Of a stretch of DNA of 64,000 nt, positions 53,501-62,500 are shown piece after piece. The notes below the pieces were generated by a model that saw only the letters and a program-made list of their open reading frames with translations, searched no databases and was not told the DNA's origin. This DNA is from Yponomeuta sedellus (taxonomy: Eukaryota > Arthropoda > Insecta > Lepidoptera > Yponomeutidae). The stretch spans positions 8,886,357-8,950,356 of the forward strand of contig OW203747.1 in assembly GCA_934045075.1 (NCBI GenBank), written 5' to 3'. Position numbers and translations under genes: made by a program. How positions within the stretch are numbered: position 1 is the first letter of the stretch; each line of letters starts with the position of its first letter.

Positions 53501-56500
53501 TTGGTGGAGGATTGTAAGACAGTGGCGGGTCTTACTGTCAGAAGTTATCAAGTCCTCTGACATGGCATAACGATCGCCATTACATGACAGCCGGCGCCAA
53601 CGGCTTGTGAAGCACGGAAGCGCTCGGAAATATGCCACTAGCGGTAGTCACGGGACGGTCACCCATTCCGCACCGGACCGCGCCTGTTGTTGCTTAAATC
53701 AAGTGATTGATTCCAATCACTCGGTTCGACTAGGCCACGAGCGCTTCACGTGACGCTTGCACGTGAATAAATCGATTGATTGCTGACGCGCCAATGCATG
53801 ATTGTGATTGATTGGACCGTTTCACACGAGACCTAACGGTAACTGCACGATATATTGAATCTACCTACCTCCCGGAGTCTAAGTTACATGCATCTGATTA
53901 ACACTTAGCTATTAATCTTAGTTATCTGGGTAAATTCCTTTTTTATGTGCAATAAAGTGTTCTCCATATATATAACAACAATAAACATATGATAGCCACG
54001 ATAGCCAGTGAGTAAAACAATGGACTCGGAAGCAAGAGGGAGGAAGCGTTCAATTTTCAGTACGGGCATGTAACAATGACTTTGTTTTCTAAGTTATGTT
54101 ACATTCTTGAAGTTATGGCACCAATACTCTAATCTAAAATGTCTTCTGTTTCAATGGAAGAGGCTAGCTTGCACGACACAGGGAATCCTAGTGTGCAAGT
54201 TAGGGTAAGAAAATGACAGATATTCATTGAAACATTTCATTGATTCTGTGATGAAAATATTTTAAAAACATATTTAGAGGCTAAAAGTTCCACCCATGCC
54301 GGGACTCGAACCCGCGACCTCTAGCTAACCGTGCCAGCGCTCTCCCAATTGAGCTAATGGGCGACCACCGACACATTAGTGAAATTTTGAATCTCTTTAG
54401 AATACTCTCTGTATTACTTACAGGCAGCAACATCTGGCTGAAGCAATTTGCACCACATGCAGCCCCGAGTACCTACTTTGCAGTTAGGTTTCACTTCGGA
54501 ATGATATCGCTATGCAGCCCCGAGTACCTACTTTGCAGTTAGGTTTCACTTCGGAATGATATCGCTGTACCCACATGATTATATGAAAATGTCATTTCTC
54601 ACCAATGTGCTAAACCTAATTGATAATAATAAAACGTTTTTAACTTTTTTTTAACTTTAACTTAACTAATACCTCGCTAACTGTTAAGGAAAACCTCGTG
54701 AGGGTTCGTGAGGTTTCTGAGGTGTTGAAATTGACAATCCGCGATTGGCACGCGTGGTAATTAAGTCCATACACTATCTCTGAGAGAAGGCCTGAGCCCT
54801 GCAGTGGGACGTTTATAGGCTCCATAAAAAGATAAACTAGTATTTCTTAATGATTCGCGATACTCATACATAGTTATATATTAAACGGGTCAAATCGCGA
54901 TTATTTATTAGGTAAAACGTAATTACCTTATTACCTGACGTTTCGACGATGCAGTTGCCGCGGTCTCAGGTAGCGTGGTCTTGGGCAACTGCAACGCTTC
55001 CGAAACGTCTGGAAATAAGGTAATTACGTTTTACCTAATACAATCATATTAGCTATTAGAACCGTTAAGTATATAAATAAAAGATAAATTTACGCCTGTA
55101 TTCCAAAGGGTAGGCAGAGATCACTATCTGCCACTTACTACGATTGTTAGAGATATCTTTCGCTTCATAAACAAACTTTTTATCTTTTCTATCCGAAGTA
55201 TATCTTTATGATGATTCAAATTTGTTCTGAATAAACATTGTTATATGTAAACAAATTATTTGAACATGCGGCAAATGCAATATCTGTAGAGATGTCTTAT
55301 CGGATGGTGCAAATATCGTGGTCGAATGTGGGCTAGCCAAGGACGTTTTCTTGTGGCTAACCAAATCAAAGGATTTTCAAAATTACGCAGAAACTGACTA
55401 GGTGTTCATTTCAAAATCATTCATTTCATCATTTTGGAAAAAAAATGGACAAAACAACTTCAAACTTAGCCTTTTTAAAGCCCTTAATTAACAAATATCT
55501 CAATTTTTCCTTTGGAAAAGTCCGTTTTTAGCGACTTTATCAACGCTATAAGTTAAACTAGGAGTTTTTTTCAAAATCTAAATCATTTTATAGATAAAAA
55601 TTACAAAACAACTTCAAAGTTAGTCTTTTTAAAGTCCTTAATTAACAGACACTAATTACACTATTTTTATTTTTAATGCACTAACCCGTGCTAAGGAACA
55701 AATTTAAAAACCTATTTAGAGGCTAAAAATTTCACCCATGCCGGGATTCGAACCCGCAACCTCTGACACTAATTATTAAATATCACTGTTTCTTGGATAG
55801 AAAAAGTCCGTTTTCATTATTTCAAATTCAATTTAAAATATTTTATTCAAAGGAACAGAAAAAGTGCGAACGACGAACCTTATGAACGATGAACGTTACA
55901 AGTTAGACTAGGTGTGTTTTTTAAAGACTAGATCATATCTGGATTATCAAGAATTTACTCATCTTTTATTTGGCACTCGGGCATACTTTTAGGATCTAGA
56001 TCGTCAGGTGTATTATATTTTTTTGTTATTGTTTAATTGGTTGCATTGTTCTACCTATTATGCCTTCAATCTAATACACTATTATTTGTAAGATTCGGAC
56101 TTCGCTGAAAATCAGCGCTGTAGGATGCCTAGCATCAAGCAGCATACGTTGAGCGTCTTTTGTCAAGCTCTTACGTACTCTAGTACTTGCTTAAAATATA
56201 ATCTGATAATAGTCATTTAGTATCTTAGTTTATAGGTGTAAGATATTCTTTGTTCTTGGCAATAAATGGTTATTCATTGGTTAATGAATATAGCTCCGTA
56301 AATTACGATTATCGTCCACTGTAAAACCGTTCATTGGCGGGCACCGATTTGTTGCTTGGAGATGAGTGGAATATTTTCATCAAGACTTTCTGCATGTAAG
56401 CGTTGTTGTCAAAGCATGGTATGTGATACCAGCATTTGCCCGCGACTCCGTCCGCGTGGACTTTTTTTGCTACCCCGTTCACTACCTTGAGGGTTAAATT

Positions 56501-59500
56501 TAGAAAAAACACGTGTTCAATAAATTGTATTGAAAAGTATTTATTTTAAGTTTCAAGAAAATTAGACAATATTCATTATACCTCCCATATAAATTTTGGC
56601 AACCCTTTTTGCTCCCTTAGCGGTTGGATTTAAAAAAACCGGTCTTATTCCTTGCCTACGTTATATATAGACCCTGTGTGCAAAATTTCAGCTTCCTAGA
56701 TCCAACGGCTTGGGCTGGGGGTTGATGAGTGAGTCAGTCAGTCAGGACTTTGGACGCGGCTTAGGTAACAACCGACATTCGAACTCAAGATTTCCTGAAT
56801 GAGAGGCCGCCGTTCTATCGCTCCGCTACCATCGCACTTGAAAGAAAACATCGTGAGGAAACCTGAGGAGCTCACATACCTCTGCATTTGGAATTGTCAG
56901 TCCACTGTGTCTATGTCTAAAGGGGCTTCTAAACGGGCCATATTTTCACTGCAATATGTGGCCGGCAACTATTGGTGTCCCTCTGCTACTCATATGTTGG
57001 AGAAAGACGCCAATAGTTGTCGGCCACATATTGCAGTGAAAATATGGCCCGTTTAGAAGCCCCTTAACTAGCTGACCCAGCACACTTCGTACCGCCTAAC
57101 AGTCGATTCTTAATAAAAAAAATATTTTTCTCTCCGTAAGAACCATACTTGTACTTCAAGGAATATTCTAAAAAAAGTTTTGAAATTTTGGATTTTAAGT
57201 ATGTATGTTAATACGAGTGTATGAACATTGTGGACTGAAAGAGGATGTAGTGACTAGAATTGAGAAAGGAATGTTGCGTTGGCTTGGACATGTGGAGAGG
57301 ATGAAGGAAGAAAGATTGACGAAACAAATATATATTGCGAATGTGAGAGAGAGAGAGAGAGAGAGAGACATTTATTTGCAGCCACAAAGATACAATACAC
57401 ATAAAACAATGTAACACGATATTATAATACTACAGACACATAATAAAAGACAGAACAAAGAAAAATATAATAAAACAAAGAATACGATTTAAAACAAACA
57501 TTTACAATTTAGAAGGGCAATGTGATTGGAAGGGTTGGTAAGGGTCGTCCCAGGCGGACATACATCGACCAGATAGGGGATGTACTAGCAAAGGGAAAGA
57601 TACAAAGTACCCGGAACCGGCGTGCGTGCATGCAACCACTTATGAACGTTGATGAAGGGAAGGTGATCTGTCAGGATCGTGGCAAGTGGCAGTCCCTGGT
57701 CTCTGTCTACCCCTCTGGGATACAGGCGTGAGGTTATGTATGTTGCTACATGACAAAAAATTCTGCGTTCTCGTCTTATCCAGAGGTTCTCAAATAGGGG
57801 CCTGAAAATGCGGCAAAATGGTTTCAGCAAGGGATTTATTTTTATATTATAGATATGTCCACTGCGGGGGCACGCGTGGTGATTAAGTCCATACTCTCTC
57901 TCTCCGAGAGAAGGCCTGTGGCCTACAGTGGGACGTATATAAGCTTAATTAAAACTGTTTTAGTGCGGATTTCACTCGTTTATTATTAAAACTGTTTTAA
58001 CACGGATTTATGCTCGTTTGTAACATTTTTACAATCTTCCAACGTTTCGCCACTTTTTCAGGTGCCGTGGTCCGGGACCACGTGGGACGTATATAAGCTT
58101 AATTAAAATTGTTTTAGTACGGATTTCACTCATTCATTATTAAAACTGTTTTTACACGGATTTATGCTCGTTAATTACATTTTTGCAATCTTCCAACGTT
58201 TCGGCACTTTTTCAGGTGCCGTGGTCCGGGACCACGTGGGACGTATATAAGTTTAATTAAAACTGTTTTAGTACGGATTTCACTCGTTCATTATTAAAAC
58301 TGTTTTTACACGGATTTATGCTCGTTTGTAACATTTTTACAATCTTCCAACGTTTCGGCACTTTTTCAGGTGCCGTTGTCCGAGACCACGTGGGACGTAT
58401 ATAAGCTTAATTTAAACTGTTTTAGTACGGATTCCACTCGTTTATTATTAAAACTGTTTTTACACGGATTTATGCTCGTTTATTACATTTTTACAATTTT
58501 CCAACGTTTCGGCACTTATTCAGGTGCTGTGGTCCGGGACCACGTGGGACGTATATAAGCTTAATTAAAACTGTTTTAGTACGGATTTCACTCGTTTATT
58601 ATTAAAACTGTTTTTACACGGATTTATGCTCGTTTATTACATTTTTACAATCTTCCAACGTTTCGGCACTTTTTCAGGTACCGTGGTCCGGGACCACGTG
58701 GGTTGATATAAGCTTAATTAAAACTGTTTTAATACGGATTTCACTCGTTTATTATTAAAACTGTTTTTACACGGATTTATGCTCGTTTATTACATTTAAA
58801 AACTTATTTAGAGGCTAAAAATTTCACCCATGCTGGGATTTGAACCCGCAACCTCTGGCAACCCCGCAACATCCGTGCCGTTTATTACATTTTCCAACGT
58901 TTCGGCACTTTTTCAGGTGCCGTGGTCCGGGACCACGTGGGACGTATATAAGCTTAATTAAAACTGTTTTAGTACGGATTTCACTCGTTTATTATTAATT
59001 CAATATCATTCTCGTATATTATTTTCAGGTGCCTGAAAAACTGCCGAAACGTTGGAAAATTGTAAAAAAGTAATAAACGAGCATAAATCCGTGTAAAAAC
59101 AGTTTTAATTATGTCTACTGCTCATGTTAACCTTAGAAAATAGTTTTTTTTTTTACAATTTCTCGACGTTTTGGCACATTAACAGGTGTCGTGGTCTCGG
59201 ATGACTGAGGTGGTAGGAGTCTTTTTGAAAGCAATAACTGTTAGTTTACTACCCTCGGCAAAAATTACAAAAGTTCGTATATAAGTTCGTATAAAAACAA
59301 TGTAATTTTAGTACCACTATCCTTGAACAGATGTCACCTTGAAAGGGAAGCTGCAGTGAGGACATAATGATGACAACATAAAAAAATCAGATAGGTGTCG
59401 AGGTTTAGCCTCTAGCAGCGGATGGATGGGGATGGTAGCGGCTGGACGAGGATGGCGGAGGGTGGAAAAAGTGGCGTGTTAGGGGGAGGCCTATGTTCTG

Positions 59501-62500
59501 CAGGGGACGAGTGCGTGCTAATTGATTATGGATTAAATGCTTTACAGAGTATGCGAGGAGTACATACCTACTCTGTAAATCTCTTTAGGGTATATTAAAA
59601 AAAACATAATACGTCTTGGACTAGACTCCCACCCAAAAACAATTTACACAGCATGCATTAAAATTATGCATTAAACAATTTACATTAAAATATATTTTCT
59701 TGGCATACCTACGTATTCTTGTAATAGTCTTCCCAATAACATTAAATAAATAAAACAACGTTTTGAGGCGTCATTCATTAAATTGTTTTCCTTAAAAATA
59801 CTCCACAAACACCACACAGACAGTCTGTTTTACAGACTTTACAGAGGACTTTACACACCATCCCCACTGCACTCATGGAGTGCCCCAAGGGCATCGCACC
59901 CTCACGAACCACACCAATAAGGGCCGTTTTCTCCATAGAACCAAATCTAGATTACCGCAAGCTAAATCCGGTTTTGGACGCCTAATCGAGATTACAATAA
60001 CAAATTGGATTTCTCCAACATCGTAAACCAAAGTTTAAACTAAAGTCTCTGAACGGCCGATATTGGACGATTAGCTTCTAAAACCAGATTAACAGTCAGA
60101 CAAATGGCAGATATCAGCTGCCAAAAGACGCCAAAGGTTTTACTTTACCAAATATTGTTTTCACTATTGGTGAATGTTGGATCCGTAGATAGAGTTTTAC
60201 TCCCTCTACGGTTGGATCTCTTTTTCGTTTTAACATCATCTTTTATGAGAGCCGTTCAAAATGTATCTTGCACAAAACAAACCGCGCCAGGAACAAAATT
60301 CAAAATTGCCGAAAAAGTTTATGAAATTACACAGAATAACCGGAAACATTACAGAATTCTCGACATTTTAGACAGCTGCGTTGCAAAATAAAAAAATAAA
60401 CCCTCAAATCTTAGCGTTTTTTGCGTAGATAGAGTTTTTACTCCCTCTACGGTTTTTTGTCTAATCTGTAACTAGAACTAGATTTCGTGAACTAGATCAA
60501 AAAGTTACGGGAGAAATCGGATGGTCATAAATCTATTTTTTTAACTTCGTTCAAGCATGATCCGGATTATGAAATCCAGTTTTGCGCAGCAAATGGAGAA
60601 AACGGCCCTAAGTAGTCTTCCTAGATTGATATCAACCGTTTATATGTCCCAACTGCCGGGGCACGGGTCTCTTCCTGCATCGCTGGAAGGTTAAGCTATA
60701 CTCTAAGCCCTGGGTGCCAAGTCTGGGTTGGTGGAAGATTTTAAGATAGTGGCGGGGCTTAGGTATTGTCAGACGTTATCCAAACGCCCTTTGGGCCTCT
60801 GACGTGGCTTAACGACTGTTATTATATGGCAGCCGACACCAGCTTAGCGTGTCTTGCGAAGCACGGAAACGCTCGGAAAAATGCCACTAGCGGTAGTCAC
60901 CCATCCAGCACCTGAACGCGCGTGCGTTGCTTCACCCTAGTGATTGATTCCAATCACTTGGTTCCACTAGGTCACGAGTTCTTTAATATTGAAACATCCC
61001 GAAGGGCACATACTTCCTTTTTTTTTAACGTCCCTGGACAGGCACCCTTGTAAATAGCTGCTAAGAATTGATAAACAATAAATGTTATTCTGATTCTGAT
61101 TCCGATAGGTAGTGTTTACAATTGTATTGCTTGCCTCTAAGTGGTGCCACTTCTACTGATCCCTGCTTACATGAGACAAGATAATTATGTTAGGAGTTGC
61201 TCGTAGGTACAATATAATAGGATAACGTAACATAACAGAGCATAACATTTTACATACAGGCACATACATTGCTTCTGGCCCCAAAATAGGATACCCTGTG
61301 TCGTGGGAACCAGAAACAACGACATCACAAACATGTAAACATCCAAGACCTGGGCTTTTTTCCCAGCCGGGATTCGAACCCGGGACCTCTCGCATAGTAG
61401 GCAGACGTGCTATCGCTACGCCACAGAGGTCGTCTACTCTACTCCTTGATACGAAAAACTTCTACATACATAAACTCTCGCCTGCATCCCGGAGAGGTAG
61501 GCAGAGACCAGGCTATACCACTTGCCACGATCTTGAGAGACGTCTTTCGATTCTCAACATTCTATAGTCAATGCATACACGCACGCTAGTATCGGAATTT
61601 ATTCAATTAAATTTATTTCAACGTAAAGAATTTACTGGTTTACATTTACTTAAAGGAGACCATTCAAATTGGACCCAAAAATCAAAGTGCCGGCCTACGA
61701 AAAAAAACATTTCCAAACTGTTACGCACATTGTCCAGAACATTTGATACTATGGCACCAAAACAGTGAAGCCTATAGATTAGCTACTGTCAGACATTGAA
61801 AATCTTATATTCCCAAACATTGGACCAAAAATTATTGTAACGTGTTTATAAAATTTTAGAGAATCTTATAGCGTCTGTTCTGCATTATTAAAAAATTATA
61901 GAAATTTCTGACCTTTAACGTCTCCTAGTACTTAAGGTATTTATTTTAGGATATAGGTTTCTTAGTATGAAAGCAACAAATCAATGTGACCCATCGTTTA
62001 GAATAGTTTTTTTTTTCGCTGGCCGGCACTTTCATGTTTGGGTTCAACTTACTATGAAGCGTGGACATTTACTAGTTGTAAATGAACAATGTAACATGAA
62101 AGTGATAGCCCCTGCCTTCGGGCCGTAGTGCAGTGGAGAAAAAGGCAGCGGGAAAAAAACTGCACTTCGACAATCTGTTCTCAAGTCATCTTAAAGCAAA
62201 TACATCTGTGGCGAGCACATGCCAACTCTGCGCGCGTACTACAAACTCCAACATTCCTGCATCGCGCAATCAAAGTGTTTCAATGACATACCATAAACAT
62301 AACGTCCGACTAACAAAAGTTAGACCGGCCGTCCCCAGGCATACGATCTGCCTGGCGGGAAATTTCCCTTTATAGTGGAAGAGCACGATCACTCGCTCTT
62401 CCCTATACATCAACTGCCACCTATAGGTATAATAAGATTTCATGATTGCCATCATTAATTTTAAATGGCAAAGCATCATTAATTTTAAATGCCTTGAAAG

